From assembly GCA_016841425.1 (NCBI GenBank), contig JAENZE010000006.1, positions 8,362 through 72,361 of the forward strand: DNA of 64,000 nucleotides, written 5' to 3'. The notes beneath the pieces were generated by a model, which was not told where the DNA came from, did not search any database, and saw nothing but the letters and a program-made list of their open reading frames with translations. This stretch comes from Syntrophomonas sp. Its GTDB lineage: Bacteria; Bacillota; Syntrophomonadia; Syntrophomonadales; Syntrophomonadaceae. The position numbers were made by a program, and so were the translations under genes. Shown one piece after another: positions 36,538-45,822 of this stretch (position 1 is its first letter; each line of letters opens with the position of its first letter).

Positions 36538-37713
36538 TTATTGTAGTTTGTTAACTCGATCCATTGGACTTATTATGGTTGTTATTCTTATACCATAATT
36601 TTCATCTATCACTACGACCTCCCCCTTGGCAATTAATTTACCATTAACTAATAAATCGACTGGTTCACCTGCCATTTTATCAAGCTGGATTATTGAGCCC
36701 TGCTGAAGCTCAAGTACTTCTTTGATGGTCTTCCTGGTTTTACCCAGTTCCACTGATACATCCAGGGGTACATCCATTATTAGACTGATATTCTGGGGTG
36801 TTTCTCCTGTGCTGCTTTCCTGCAGCATACTGAATTGTACTGGTTGAATGGTATGAGGATCACCTGCTCCTACAATGGGAGAACTGCTATTTATCCTGGG
36901 CGTATCGCTCCAGCTTATTACTGGTTCTGAAGTTGTTGGTACCGATAGTGGTTCTTCTTCCTGGTAAGTAGGTTGGGACTGATTATAGGATATTTCTTCA
37001 TTCGTTATTGGAGAAGTCACCTCATTAGTAGTCAAATCTTCTACATTTCTCTCCAAAACTTTAATCATGGTATTAACTGCTTCCATAGGTATAATCTGCA
37101 TTATCTCACTGTTTAACATATCTTCAATTTCCATTTTGAATTTAATCTGGACCAACTGCGTATAATCTGTGGGCAGAGCAAGATTCTCCTTTCCCAGATC
37201 GATCACATTCATTATAGGAGGGGCAATGTCTATTCTTTGATTAAACATTGAGGACAGACTGGTAGTAGCTGAGCCCATCATTTGATTCATAGCCTCGCCG
37301 ACTGCGCTTAAATCTAATTCGTCCAGCTCCACCCGTCTTTCTATAGGGTCTTTACCCATCATTAAGTCGGCTATTATACAAGCATCTTCAGCTTTGACGG
37401 TTAACAGGTTCGACCCATCCAGTCCCTGCGTATACTTAACTTCTGCAATCACATAAGGCAGCGGATATTCATTTTGTATTTCCTGCCGGGTGGTTACGGT
37501 TACATGAGGAGTTGTTATGGATACCTTTCTTCTAAGCAGCATAGAAAGTGTCGTAGCTGCGGTGCCCATGCTTATGTTGCCGATTTCACCCAGGGTGTCT
37601 TTTTGGTATTCAGTTATCTGCGCATGCAGTTCACTGCCAGCTTTAGGACTACTGCTGCTATCACCTGAAAGCAGGGCATCTATTTCTTCCTGAGATAATA
37701 TACCATCACTCAT
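36538..37713 (-). CDS. fliY: Flagellar motor switch phosphatase FliY (CheC-FliN fusion)
   Basis: A 391-residue switch protein. It starts with a CheY-P binding motif (ILSQEEIDALL), followed by a CheC-like domain (~30-215) with both Glu/Asn phosphatase motifs (LGEIGNISMGTAATTLS and VGEAMNQMMGSATTSLS), a Ser/Thr/Pro-rich linker (~225-300) and a C-terminal FliN/SpoA domain (~310-391, EVLELQQGSIIQLDKMAGEPVDLLVNGKLIAKGEVVVI). It forms the C-ring with FliM and FliG and removes phosphate from CheY-P at the motor. It overlaps fliM by 8 bp. Confidence 0.96.
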   Translation of the reverse strand: MSDGILSQEEIDALLSGDSSSSPKAGSELHAQITEYQKDTLGEIGNISMGTAATTLSMLLRRKVSITTPHVTVTTRQEIQNEYPLPYVIAEVKYTQGLDGSNLLTVKAEDACIIADLMMGKDPIERRVELDELDLSAVGEAMNQMMGSATTSLSSMFNQRIDIAPPIMNVIDLGKENLALPTDYTQLVQIKFKMEIEDMLNSEIMQIIPMEAVNTMIKVLERNVEDLTTNEVTSPITNEEISYNQSQPTYQEEEPLSVPTTSEPVISWSDTPRINSSSPIVGAGDPHTIQPVQFSMLQESSTGETPQNISLIMDVPLDVSVELGKTRKTIKEVLELQQGSIIQLDKMAGEPVDLLVNGKLIAKGEVVVIDENYGIRITTIISPMDRVNKLQ

Positions 37714-38698
37714 AATCCATTCCCTCCTCTACCACACGACATACCTGTATGGCCAACTTACCTTCATTTATCCCTGGCTTACCCGTAAATTTGGTATGCT
37801 CTCCGATTACTAGATCTAAGTGGTCACCAATCCTTCTTCTCAGGGGAATTACATCTCCCACTGTAAGCTCCAATAAATCTTGAACTGTAATCCGGTTCTC
37901 TCCTAAAACAGCCTTAACCGTAATCCGGGTAGTCTCTAGTTTGTTCTGAATCAAGCTCATGTTTTCAAGACTTCGTTTTTGTAAAGATGAGGAATAGTAA
38001 TAGTGTACGCTGAGTTTATCCATAATCGGTTCTAACACCAGGAAAGGTATACAAAGATTTATCATTCCTAATACATCTCCCAACCTGGTTTCTATAGAAA
38101 TTATCATCATTACTTCGGCTGGAGAGACAAGTTGGGTAAACTGGGGATTAGTTTCGACCCGTTCCAGGTTGGGTTCGATCTCTATTATGCTCTCCCATGG
38201 TTCGGTAAGATAAGCCAGCATACGCTGTACTATTCTCTCCATCACCGTCTCTTCGATTTCTGTTAAGCTCCTGATTTTTAAAGGAGCCTGACCCTGTCCT
38301 CCTAGAAGTCTATCTAAAAGAGCAAAGCCCAGATTAGGATTGATCTCCATAATTACGCTGCCTTCAAGGGGGTAGAAGGAGCATATGTTTAAAATGGTAG
38401 GGTTGGGAATAGACCTCATAAACTCTTCATAGGTTAGCTGTTCCACCGACAGGACTTCCATTTGTACTGACATCCGCAGCTGAGCTGATAAAAAGGTGCT
38501 CAGAGCCCGGGCATAGGTATCATGAATAACCTGCAGGGTATGCAGCTGGTCTTTAGAAAACTTGCTGGGCCTTCTAAAGTCATATACTTTTATTTTTTTC
38601 TTGCTCTGTTCTTCTTTTAGTTCTTCAGCATTCACAGAGCCACTGCTTAAAGCTGACAACAGAGCATCTATCTCGTTCTGCGATAAAACTTCGCCCAT
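37706..38698 (-). CDS. fliM: Flagellar motor switch protein FliM
   Basis: A 330-residue C-ring protein. The N-terminal EVLSQNEIDALLSAL binds CheY-P; the middle CheC-like domain lacks the phosphatase residues, and the C-terminal SpoA domain (LGENRITVQDLLELTVGDVIPLRRRIGDHLDLVIG) contacts FliY. DFRRPSKFSKDQLHTLQVIHDTYAR is the family signature. It is 24 bp after fliL. Confidence 0.96.
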   Translation of the reverse strand: MGEVLSQNEIDALLSALSSGSVNAEELKEEQSKKKIKVYDFRRPSKFSKDQLHTLQVIHDTYARALSTFLSAQLRMSVQMEVLSVEQLTYEEFMRSIPNPTILNICSFYPLEGSVIMEINPNLGFALLDRLLGGQGQAPLKIRSLTEIEETVMERIVQRMLAYLTEPWESIIEIEPNLERVETNPQFTQLVSPAEVMMIISIETRLGDVLGMINLCIPFLVLEPIMDKLSVHYYYSSSLQKRSLENMSLIQNKLETTRITVKAVLGENRITVQDLLELTVGDVIPLRRRIGDHLDLVIGEHTKFTGKPGINEGKLAIQVCRVVEEGMDYE

Positions 38699-38722
38699 TA
38701 TAACCCTCCCTACTGGTTATAA

Positions 38723-39202
38723 TTACTGCATAATGAAGCTGGTGAAATATACATTGTTTATCGTCTCGCCAATTTTAGCGTTAATCTTATCCTTGATTTC
38801 CATCTTGAGATTATCCCGATTACGGATATCCAGATCGGCTACCGTCTTAGCAGATAAGATGCCCTGGATGCTGTCTCTGATTACAGGCATATAGGCCTCT
38901 ATCTTCTCTTTAGCTTTTTCATCAGCTGATTCCACCGTAACTTCTACTTTTAAATAGCGGGTCCCCGCTACATCGTTAATATTAGTCATGAATTCTCCGA
39001 TCGGTACCAGCACTCCAATTTCAGCTGTTGTTTCCTCGGTCTCACTTGTTTCTTCAGCAGGCATTAAAGGAGCCATTATCGACTTCATTAAGAAAAAGGA
39101 ACCACCCACCAAAACAATGAATATGACCATACCGATAATAATAATTTTCAAGTCTAATCCCGATTTTTTTTGCCCTGTTTCTACGGTATTTTCATCTGCC
39201 AC
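38723..39202 (-). CDS. fliL: Flagellar basal body-associated protein FliL
   Basis: A 159-residue single-pass membrane protein (helix ~20-43, IIIIGMVIFIVLVGGSFFLMK) with an extracytoplasmic stomatin-like domain (GEFMTNINDVAGTRYLKVEVTVE...). The C-terminal DKINAKIGETINNVYFTSFIMQ is the family end. FliL surrounds the stators and raises torque; motA/motB are not in the window. Confidence 0.93.
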   Translation of the reverse strand: MADENTVETGQKKSGLDLKIIIIGMVIFIVLVGGSFFLMKSIMAPLMPAEETSETEETTAEIGVLVPIGEFMTNINDVAGTRYLKVEVTVESADEKAKEKIEAYMPVIRDSIQGILSAKTVADLDIRNRDNLKMEIKDKINAKIGETINNVYFTSFIMQ

Positions 39203-39223
39203 TCTGAATCCCCCTTACCATGA

Positions 39224-39418
39224 CTAGTCTTTTAAGGTTGAAAACTGTTTTCTTTTTAGCCTATTAATATTGTCCACAATTGCATTAACTGGTTCCCGTA
39301 CCACGAACTTTTTCCCGGTTGTAAGAGTAACAACGGTATCCGGTGTTTTTTCCATAAACTCAATTAAATCAATATTTAATATAATTTTTTCTCCATTCAA
39401 TCGGGTTAGATAAATCAC
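39224..39418 (-). CDS. flbD: FlbD family flagellar protein
   Basis: A 64-residue protein of the FlbD (YlzI/SwrD) family: MIYLTRLNGEKIILNIDLIEFMEKTPDTVVTLTTGKKFVV is nearly the family consensus. In B. subtilis the homologue SwrD increases motor power. It lies between flgE and fliL, the conserved place. Confidence 0.93.
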   Translation of the reverse strand: MIYLTRLNGEKIILNIDLIEFMEKTPDTVVTLTTGKKFVVREPVNAIVDNINRLKRKQFSTLKD

Positions 39419-39437
39419 CGTTTCACCTCTTTAATAT

Positions 39438-39460
39438 CCTCCGGGAGAAACTCCCGGAGG
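39438..39460 (-). terminator. Strong hairpin between flgE and flbD
   Basis: A perfect 10-bp stem (CCTCCGGGAG / CTCCCGGAGG) with a three-base loop just after flgE. There is no T tract, so it is more likely an RNA stability or processing element, or a weak pause, than a full terminator. Confidence 0.5.
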
Positions 39461-39470
39461 AATTACTCGA

Positions 39471-40859
39471 CTATCTTTTGAGATTAACCAGCTCCTGCAG
39501 CATTTCATCAGAAGTGGTAATCAAGCGAGAATTAGCCTGAAATCCCCTCTGGGTTACTATCATGTCGGTAAATTCTTCTGACAGGTCCACATTGGACATC
39601 TCCAGACTACCAGGAATTATGGCTCCCATACCCGCATCCCCAGGTGCACCAACTACACAATCCCCTGAATTGTTGGACTCCTGAAAGAGATTGGATCCCG
39701 CCTGGATCAGACCCGCAGGATTTTGGAAATTAGCCAGGGCTACCCGGGCGATGTTCATTACCTGTCCATTATCGTAAACACCCTGAATAGTACCATCAAT
39801 ACCAATGGTGTAGCTGCTTAGATTCCCCATACTGTAGCCATCCTGGTAATCTACTTGGGCGGTAGAAGCGGTATTATACTGGCTCAGTTGTGAGAAATCC
39901 ACTTCCATGACTATGTCGTCCGCCCCAGCCGTGGAACGATCAATAGTTATCGCAATCTGACTGTTGTCTGCATCAACAATATTGCCGCTCTCATCAAATT
40001 GGATATTGTAAGCCCGGATGAAATTTAGATCCCCGGCTGGAGATGCACCAGCTGATACATCTACTGCTTCAAAATCGGTGGCCGCATCATAACCAGCCGC
40101 ATTTTCAAAGTCGGGATTCAGGGATATGTCACATGCCCAATCGTTTACAGCGGGGGGACCAGTTTCAACCTCGGTCTTGAAGAAACGGAAATATACGGTA
40201 AGTTTATTGCCCAGAGAATCATAGACCTCTTTTGAGGTAATAACAGAGTTAGCAGTATCCGGATGTTCGTCTCCTGCAGTAGGATCGATATCAGCTCCGC
40301 TTATCTGAGGTATCTCCAGGGTTGATGCTAGATTCCCGGTAAAATCCATTGTCTCGGTAGCTTTGGGTGGAGTGGTGTTAAAACCAGACATATCGATATT
40401 CCCCGCAGCTCCGGTAGTATCTATATTACCATTAGAATCAGCCATCCAGCCCTGAACACAGTAACCATTGGAAGTGCTTACCAGACTTCCTAACTTGTCA
40501 AAGTCAAAGGCTCCTGCACGAGTGTAGTAACTGCTGCCTCCATCGCTGACAATAAAATAGCCGCTTCCATCGATAGCCATATCTGTGGTTTTGTTAGTAA
40601 TGGTAGTCGGTGCCGGATTGTGTACCTGGTCGATACTGCTTATGGTCATACCCAGGCCAATTGCCATCGGATTTGTCCCTCCCCGGGAGTTGGTAGGACT
40701 TGATGCTCCGCGAACGCTTTGATATAGAGAGTCTTTAAAGACTACTCGACTTTTCTTGAAGCCTACCGTGTTGACGTTGGCGATATTATTTCCTATTACA
40801 TCCATTCTGGTTTGATGGTTTTTCAACCCAGCCACACCAGAATACATCGAACGCATCAT
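39471..40859 (-). CDS. flgE: Flagellar hook protein FlgE
   Basis: A 462-residue hook/rod-type protein. N-terminal rod signature MMRSMYSGVAGLKNHQTRMDVIGNNIANVNTVGFKKSRVVFKD, a large variable centre (~95-380) with FlgE-like beta domains, and the C-terminal SNVDLSEEFTDMIVTQRGFQANSRLITTSDEMLQELVNLKR heptad region. The large centre distinguishes it from FlgF/FlgG. It follows flgD and the TIGR02530 gene, matching hook-assembly order. Confidence 0.95.
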   Translation of the reverse strand: MMRSMYSGVAGLKNHQTRMDVIGNNIANVNTVGFKKSRVVFKDSLYQSVRGASSPTNSRGGTNPMAIGLGMTISSIDQVHNPAPTTITNKTTDMAIDGSGYFIVSDGGSSYYTRAGAFDFDKLGSLVSTSNGYCVQGWMADSNGNIDTTGAAGNIDMSGFNTTPPKATETMDFTGNLASTLEIPQISGADIDPTAGDEHPDTANSVITSKEVYDSLGNKLTVYFRFFKTEVETGPPAVNDWACDISLNPDFENAAGYDAATDFEAVDVSAGASPAGDLNFIRAYNIQFDESGNIVDADNSQIAITIDRSTAGADDIVMEVDFSQLSQYNTASTAQVDYQDGYSMGNLSSYTIGIDGTIQGVYDNGQVMNIARVALANFQNPAGLIQAGSNLFQESNNSGDCVVGAPGDAGMGAIIPGSLEMSNVDLSEEFTDMIVTQRGFQANSRLITTSDEMLQELVNLKR

Positions 40860-40938
40860 ATCTAATCTGACCTCCTTCTTAAGTGCATGGGATGCTTCTA
40901 TACCTCGGCATCCAGGGCTTCCTCCTTGAGGTCCGGCC

Positions 40939-41322
40939 CTATATTATTACTGCACTATCAATATTTGTAAACACATTATCTTGAACATTGTCTTCATCAA
41001 CCGCAGTTATGACGGTATTATTTCTGATACTCACTACCAGAGCCAGCTTGTCGATCAGTATTAGTGAATCCTGGGCTCCTTTTTCTCTAGCTTTACCTAC
41101 CGCATCCTGCAGTTTCTGCAAGTCCTGTTCGTTAAGTTCAATATTCCTCGATTTCAATCTCTGCTGGGCATGTTTTGAGAACTTTAATTCCGGACTTATT
41201 TCTTTATTCAGTATTTGTTTGAAGTTAAGTCCATCACCAACAGCTGCCCTGGTACTATCTTTGCTTCTATCAGCGGATATAGGCTGCACTGGTTGGTATG
41301 GAAAAATAACTTTATTCATCAA
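40939..41322 (-). CDS. Flagellar operon protein, TIGR02530 family
   Basis: A 127-residue protein; the last ~95 residues (FKQILNKEISPELKFSKHAQQRLKSRNIELNEQDLQKLQDAVGKAREKGAQDSLILIDKLALVVSIRNNTVITAV) match the conserved small flagellar operon protein family found between flgD and flgE in Firmicutes. Function is unsettled, likely in hook assembly. It overlaps flgD by 11 bp. The 79-bp gap to flgE carries a short hairpin (GGATGC...GCATCC) but no gene. Confidence 0.9.
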   Translation of the reverse strand: MMNKVIFPYQPVQPISADRSKDSTRAAVGDGLNFKQILNKEISPELKFSKHAQQRLKSRNIELNEQDLQKLQDAVGKAREKGAQDSLILIDKLALVVSIRNNTVITAVDEDNVQDNVFTNIDSAVII

Positions 41323-41836
41323 CCTGTTCCACCTCTTCGGAAGTAGATTCTGATTCTGCCGATGAAGCAGCTTCTGGTTCTGCCAACGAACCCAGTTCCA
41401 TTATGTATTCAGCACCCACTTTATCATCTCCGATGGTGAAATAAGGAACCCCATCTTCGAATATTACTCGCTCTATGACCCCCGTTAACAATGTTGGCTC
41501 CTCGGAGTCTATGGTACTAGGATCTACATAGCTTACTTCCCGGCCAATCAGCGTTCCTGCTAATTGAAGGCTCATACTGCCGCTTATATAGGATGTGAAA
41601 CTGCTGCTCAGCTCTTCTACCATATCACTCAGGTTTTGCATCTCCTCCAGTTGACTGAAGGTGGCCAATTGGGCTATAAATTCCTGATCTTTCATAGGTT
41701 CCAACGGATCTTGATAACGCAGCTGGGTGACCAGCAGTTCCAGAAATTGATCTTTGCCCAGCTCTGAGTTTCCTGTGATAGACGAGGTGGATGTTGTATT
41801 TGTATAATCTGATGTAACGCTGCTTATACTCATCAA
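41312..41836 (-). CDS. flgD: Flagellar hook assembly scaffold FlgD
   Basis: A 174-residue hook-cap protein, the short form in which the C-terminal FnIII/tudor domain is reduced. The conserved N-terminal block LGKDQFLELLVTQLRYQDPLEPMKDQEFIAQLATFSQLEEMQNL defines the family; the region ~85-150 (AGTLIGREVSYVDP...YFTIGDDKVGAEYI) is the FlgD core. The tail is Ser/Glu-rich. Confidence 0.94.
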   Translation of the reverse strand: MMSISSVTSDYTNTTSTSSITGNSELGKDQFLELLVTQLRYQDPLEPMKDQEFIAQLATFSQLEEMQNLSDMVEELSSSFTSYISGSMSLQLAGTLIGREVSYVDPSTIDSEEPTLLTGVIERVIFEDGVPYFTIGDDKVGAEYIMELGSLAEPEAASSAESESTSEEVEQVDE

Positions 41837-41845
41837 TGCACCTCC

Positions 41846-43321
41846 TTAGACAATAAAATTCATACCTATTTCATCGTTTAATCCTGTATCTGCATAATTG
41901 AGCAGACTTGCCTCTAAATTGTCAGTAAGTTCATCCTCGTATGGGATCTCCTCAACATAATGCCAGGACCGGTTAGAATACGCCTGGTTCTGCCATCTGT
42001 CCTGTTGATTACCTTCTGAACCGTCAAACATGCCTCCGTTATTCAACTGTACGTTCACTTCAGTTTTTTCCACCTTAATTCCGTGGCTCTCCAGAGTCTG
42101 CTTCAGAGCATTGAGGTTACTTTCCAGCAAGTTTTTCACCTGCAGGTTGTCGGTGATAAACCGGGCTGTTAATCCCCCTTCTTCCATTGCCAGTTTAATG
42201 GTCATTTTGCCTAGAAAATCCGGCTTTAGCTCCAGAGTTAATTCGGACATTTTTTTACCTTGAATAATTTCTACTTTGTCAACAATCTGTTCAATAACTT
42301 CTTTAGGATTTATCGGACTTCTTATTCGATCCTGAAAATGCACCTCCGTTTTCACCATTTTAATATCAGCAACTTGAGCCTTATCGTTCATGGCCTGAGA
42401 GTCAGTCCCGGTCTCCTGATTATCAGCTTCAACGGTAGGCGGCAATTTATTTGCCTTCATCCGATGAGCTTCAAAATCTATAAGTTTTTTAACGTCGCTC
42501 TGGTCGCTACGAGCTTTAGTATCGGTTGCTTCATTTATTATTTTGCTTTTATCAGCACCAGTTTCCCCATCGGCTTTGGCCAGGTTCGTCTTATGGTGAG
42601 AAATGATGTTTTTAGAACCTGTTGATTTCTCAGCACTATCGGCATCTTCCTTATGATCGGAAATCGGCTGCATATCGGCTGGTCCCGTTAGCTGAACTTT
42701 CTGCATATTTTCATCCACTTCAGTTTTGCTTACGGCAGAGGAAAGATTTTCCGGAGATACCAGCCCCCCAGTAAATATCCCTAAACCGGATGCACTCTCG
42801 ACTGTGCTGCTTTGAGGGTCCTGCTGTACAGACTCGATACTATATTCCTCAATCTCTGCCACAACGTCGATTACAACGTCTGCCACAGCTTCTGATACAT
42901 TACCTGCCACAGTGCCTGCTGGTACTTCTTCCAGTTCTGGCAGGACTTCTAAACTTGAAGCCGGAGCAATGTTCATCAGCTTCTGAGAATCCTTACTTGC
43001 CTCAGACTCTGACGGCAACATGAGAGTTGGATTGATATAATCTGCTGGCATAGCAATTATCCTTAAAGCAGCTGCTTTATTTTGGGCGCACTCCAGTTCA
43101 TTATCGCTATTGCTTTGGCTATCACCACCTTTATCGTTTTTCTGCTTAAATCTTTGTAAGTGCCTGCTGAAATCGCCTTTACTGGTTGATCCTTCCGCGT
43201 GCTTGCTTTTTGCCGGCACTTTCGTATCTCCAGAATTCACAGCTAGATTTTCAGTAATCTGAACGGGCATTTCAATCAATTTTTCACCCCCTTTCACTAA
43301 CAGCTGTAATTCCAAACTCAC
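41846..43321 (-). CDS. fliK: Flagellar hook-length control protein FliK
   Basis: A 491-residue protein. Residues ~20-330 are hydrophilic, low-complexity and poorly conserved, as expected for the molecular ruler; the C-terminal Flg_hook domain (~350-440) reads MSELTLELKPDFLGKMTIKLAMEEGGLTARFITDN...LKQTLESHGIKVEKTEV. The GTG at 43321 follows GGGGTGAT; a TTG fourteen codons later is preceded by GGGGGTG and is an equally good start. Confidence 0.9.
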   Translation of the reverse strand: MSLELQLLVKGGEKLIEMPVQITENLAVNSGDTKVPAKSKHAEGSTSKGDFSRHLQRFKQKNDKGGDSQSNSDNELECAQNKAAALRIIAMPADYINPTLMLPSESEASKDSQKLMNIAPASSLEVLPELEEVPAGTVAGNVSEAVADVVIDVVAEIEEYSIESVQQDPQSSTVESASGLGIFTGGLVSPENLSSAVSKTEVDENMQKVQLTGPADMQPISDHKEDADSAEKSTGSKNIISHHKTNLAKADGETGADKSKIINEATDTKARSDQSDVKKLIDFEAHRMKANKLPPTVEADNQETGTDSQAMNDKAQVADIKMVKTEVHFQDRIRSPINPKEVIEQIVDKVEIIQGKKMSELTLELKPDFLGKMTIKLAMEEGGLTARFITDNLQVKNLLESNLNALKQTLESHGIKVEKTEVNVQLNNGGMFDGSEGNQQDRWQNQAYSNRSWHYVEEIPYEDELTDNLEASLLNYADTGLNDEIGMNFIV

Positions 43322-43352
43322 TGGTAAAACATCACCCCATTTCGATCAGGTA

Positions 43353-43931
43353 TTATATAGTGCCCGGGACCAGCATCTTGTTGCTTAAAGCTGCTGCCCT
43401 GCTCCTATCCATGCTCTGCAGGATAGCTGCGACCGTTTCGCTTTCCATTTCGCTAAAGATTCCTATTATATCCTCATCATTAAGCTGAGACATAATTGCT
43501 GCAGCATCCTGTACTTTCATAACCGAGTAATATTCAGCCAGGTTCTTATAGGTATCCTCTTTATTGCTTCGGAGTACCTTGCATTTATCTATTTCGTCCT
43601 GCAATTGCAGGACCTGCTCCTGTAATGCAAGCTGCCCTTTCTGGCTTTCTTCCAGTTGTTTCTGCAGGGACTTCAGCTCAATATTAAGCTTGTCAATTTC
43701 GTCTTTCTTTTCATTCAGCTGACTTTCTAATTGATCGATTTCGTTGATAGATTCATGGGCCTGGTCTACCTCTTTTGAAGTATCAGGAGAAAGGTGAGTA
43801 CCAATTATCGGTATGTTTTTTAGAAATGCTGGAGTTGGTAATATCTCCATTTTCATCAGGAAATAATACCCTGCACCCATTATTACCAGTATCAAAAATA
43901 CCAGTATTAATATCTGTGTCCCCTTTTTCAT
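43353..43931 (-). CDS. ylxF: MotE-like protein (YlxF; MgtE N-terminal domain)
   Basis: A 192-residue protein: N-terminal membrane helix (ILILVFLILVIMGAGYYFL), a long coiled coil (~60-125, EIDQLESQLNEKKDEIDKLNIELKSLQKQLEESQ) and a C-terminal MgtE_N-type helical domain (NDEDIIGIFSEMESETVAAILQSMDRSRAAALSNKM). Located between fliJ and fliK as ylxF in Bacillus; similar MotE proteins chaperone MotC elsewhere. ATG at 43931 with GGGAG seven bases upstream; the frame extends further but without a ribosome site. Confidence 0.85.
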   Translation of the reverse strand: MKKGTQILILVFLILVIMGAGYYFLMKMEILPTPAFLKNIPIIGTHLSPDTSKEVDQAHESINEIDQLESQLNEKKDEIDKLNIELKSLQKQLEESQKGQLALQEQVLQLQDEIDKCKVLRSNKEDTYKNLAEYYSVMKVQDAAAIMSQLNDEDIIGIFSEMESETVAAILQSMDRSRAAALSNKMLVPGTI

Positions 43932-44023
43932 TATTTTTCTCCCGTTTTCTCCCGTTTTTATCATGTATATTCAAAGCGGTTATTAACCACCCGAAATAAA
44001 CTGATCACTATATCTTAAACCGC

Positions 44024-44485
44024 TTACCCCACCGCGATTTGAGATCGATTTCTATAAAAGGCTGCCATAGCAGCTTCATCTATTAATTTTTGTTCTTCCT
44101 TCATATTTTCATATATGTAATTAGACCAATCTCTCTCTTTTAACTTTTCCAGAGTATTGGTTTCCCGAGCCCGGGCCAGGAGATTATCTCTAGCCCTGTC
44201 AACTCTCTTCTCGGCCTGGTCCAGCTCTCGGATAACGCTAGTCTTCCTGTCTTTTAAAACCGGAAGATATTCTCGGCTCATTACCATTCTGGTGAATATA
44301 TCATCACCGCTTTTCATCAAGCGAATAGACTGTTCTAATTCTGCTACCTGCTGATTTAAACAATTTAGTTGATCAGCTATATTATCGCGGGTGGATAATT
44401 GAATGCGCAGCTGTTCACGAGCCATATCTTCATATATATTTGATACTTTAAGTTTGGTCTGCAGCCGGAAGTAAAATGGACGCAT
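44024..44485 (-). CDS. fliJ: Flagellar export chaperone FliJ
   Basis: A 153-residue, highly charged coiled-coil protein starting MRPFYFRLQTKLKVSNIYEDMAREQL, a form typical of FliJ. It links the FliI ATPase ring to FlhA, resembling the gamma subunit of F-type ATPases. Two bases separate it from fliI. Confidence 0.9.
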   Translation of the reverse strand: MRPFYFRLQTKLKVSNIYEDMAREQLRIQLSTRDNIADQLNCLNQQVAELEQSIRLMKSGDDIFTRMVMSREYLPVLKDRKTSVIRELDQAEKRVDRARDNLLARARETNTLEKLKERDWSNYIYENMKEEQKLIDEAAMAAFYRNRSQIAVG

Positions 44486-44487
44486 AA

Positions 44488-45822
44488 TTAATTCCTCCTG
44501 TATATTGATTGATTTAGCTGATCGAGCATATTCTCAAATGGAGCCTCTTCATACATCCCCTGTTTAAGAAATTCATTACACTGATTTATATACCGGATGG
44601 ATTCATCAACCCGGGAGTTGCTCCCCTCTTTATATGCTCCGATATCGATCAGATCACGGGCTTCTTCATAAGCTGCCAGAATACTTCGAAATCTATTGGC
44701 ATCTTCCATTTGTTCTTTACTGACCAGATCTATCATTACCCGGCTGATGCTCTGCATCACGTCTACAGCAGGATATATGTTCATTGCCCCCAATTTACGG
44801 CTTAATACTATGTGACCATCCACAATTCCCCTGACTGCATCAGTGATCGGTTCATTCATATCATCGCCTTCTACCAGTACAGAATATAAACCGGTTATAC
44901 TGCCTCGATCTGATGTACCTGCTCTCTCCAGCAGTCTGGGCAGCAGTGCAAATACTGACGGCGTAAATCCCCTGGTGGCTGGGGGTTCTCCAATTGCTAA
45001 TCCAATCTCGCGTTGGGCCAGAGCAAACCGGGTAAGCGAATCCATTAACAACAGCACATCTTTGCCCTGGTCTCTAAAATATTCTGCAATACTGGTAGCA
45101 ACAAATGCACCTTTTAGTCTTACTAAAGCTGGTTGATCTGATGTTGCAACTACTACTACTGATTTAGCCAGTCCAGTCTCGCCCAGATCTCGTTCGAGGA
45201 ATTCTCTTACTTCTCTTCCACGCTCACCTATAAGGGCTATCACATTAATATCTGCCTCAGTATTTCGCGCGATCATACCAATCAAGGTGCTTTTTCCTAC
45301 TCCACTACCAGAGAATATTCCCATCCTTTGTCCTCTGCCGATGGTGAGCAAACCATCAATTGCTTTAACTCCTACCGGGAGCACCTGTGTGATTCGGTTT
45401 CGCTTCAATGGATTGGGGGGCTTGTTCATCACCGGGTAAACATCCTCCATTATTACCCCACCCTTTTCGTCAATGGGTTCACCCAAACCATTAAGTACTC
45501 TTCCTACCAAGCCCATTCCAACATGAACCTGCAGTGTCTCACCGGTCGCCAGCAAGTCGCTTCCTGGCCCAATTCCTTCCAGCTCTCCCAGGGGCATAAG
45601 CAGTATCCGCTTATTCTTAAATCCCACCACTTCCGCTGGAATGACCAGATCAGGATGATGATCACTCTGTACATAACAAAGTTCTCCCAGGCTCAATCGG
45701 GGACCGGTTGCCTCTAAGGTTAGACCAATGGCCTGCGATATTTTGCCTTTCATTTGACAGATACTGGCAGATCTAATCAGATTAAAATACTTATCTATAT
45801 TAAAGGCGATGGTTTCATTCAT
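44488..45822 (-). CDS. fliI: Flagellum-specific ATPase FliI
   Basis: A 444-residue F1-beta-like ATPase. Walker A is GIFSGSGVGKSTLIGMIARN, Walker B VLLLMDSLTRFALAQREIGLAIGEPPATRGFTPSVFALLPRLLERAG, with the PxxRGxxPS signature between. It powers unfolding and loading of export substrates with FliH and FliJ, its immediate neighbours. Overlaps fliH by 8 bp. Confidence 0.97.
   Translation of the reverse strand: MNETIAFNIDKYFNLIRSASICQMKGKISQAIGLTLEATGPRLSLGELCYVQSDHHPDLVIPAEVVGFKNKRILLMPLGELEGIGPGSDLLATGETLQVHVGMGLVGRVLNGLGEPIDEKGGVIMEDVYPVMNKPPNPLKRNRITQVLPVGVKAIDGLLTIGRGQRMGIFSGSGVGKSTLIGMIARNTEADINVIALIGERGREVREFLERDLGETGLAKSVVVVATSDQPALVRLKGAFVATSIAEYFRDQGKDVLLLMDSLTRFALAQREIGLAIGEPPATRGFTPSVFALLPRLLERAGTSDRGSITGLYSVLVEGDDMNEPITDAVRGIVDGHIVLSRKLGAMNIYPAVDVMQSISRVMIDLVSKEQMEDANRFRSILAAYEEARDLIDIGAYKEGSNSRVDESIRYINQCNEFLKQGMYEEAPFENMLDQLNQSIYRRN

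Noticed and set aside
40860-40938. Possible short gene before flgE (GPDLKEEALDAEV)
   Set aside because: Only 13 codons before a stop, no start codon; at most a remnant.
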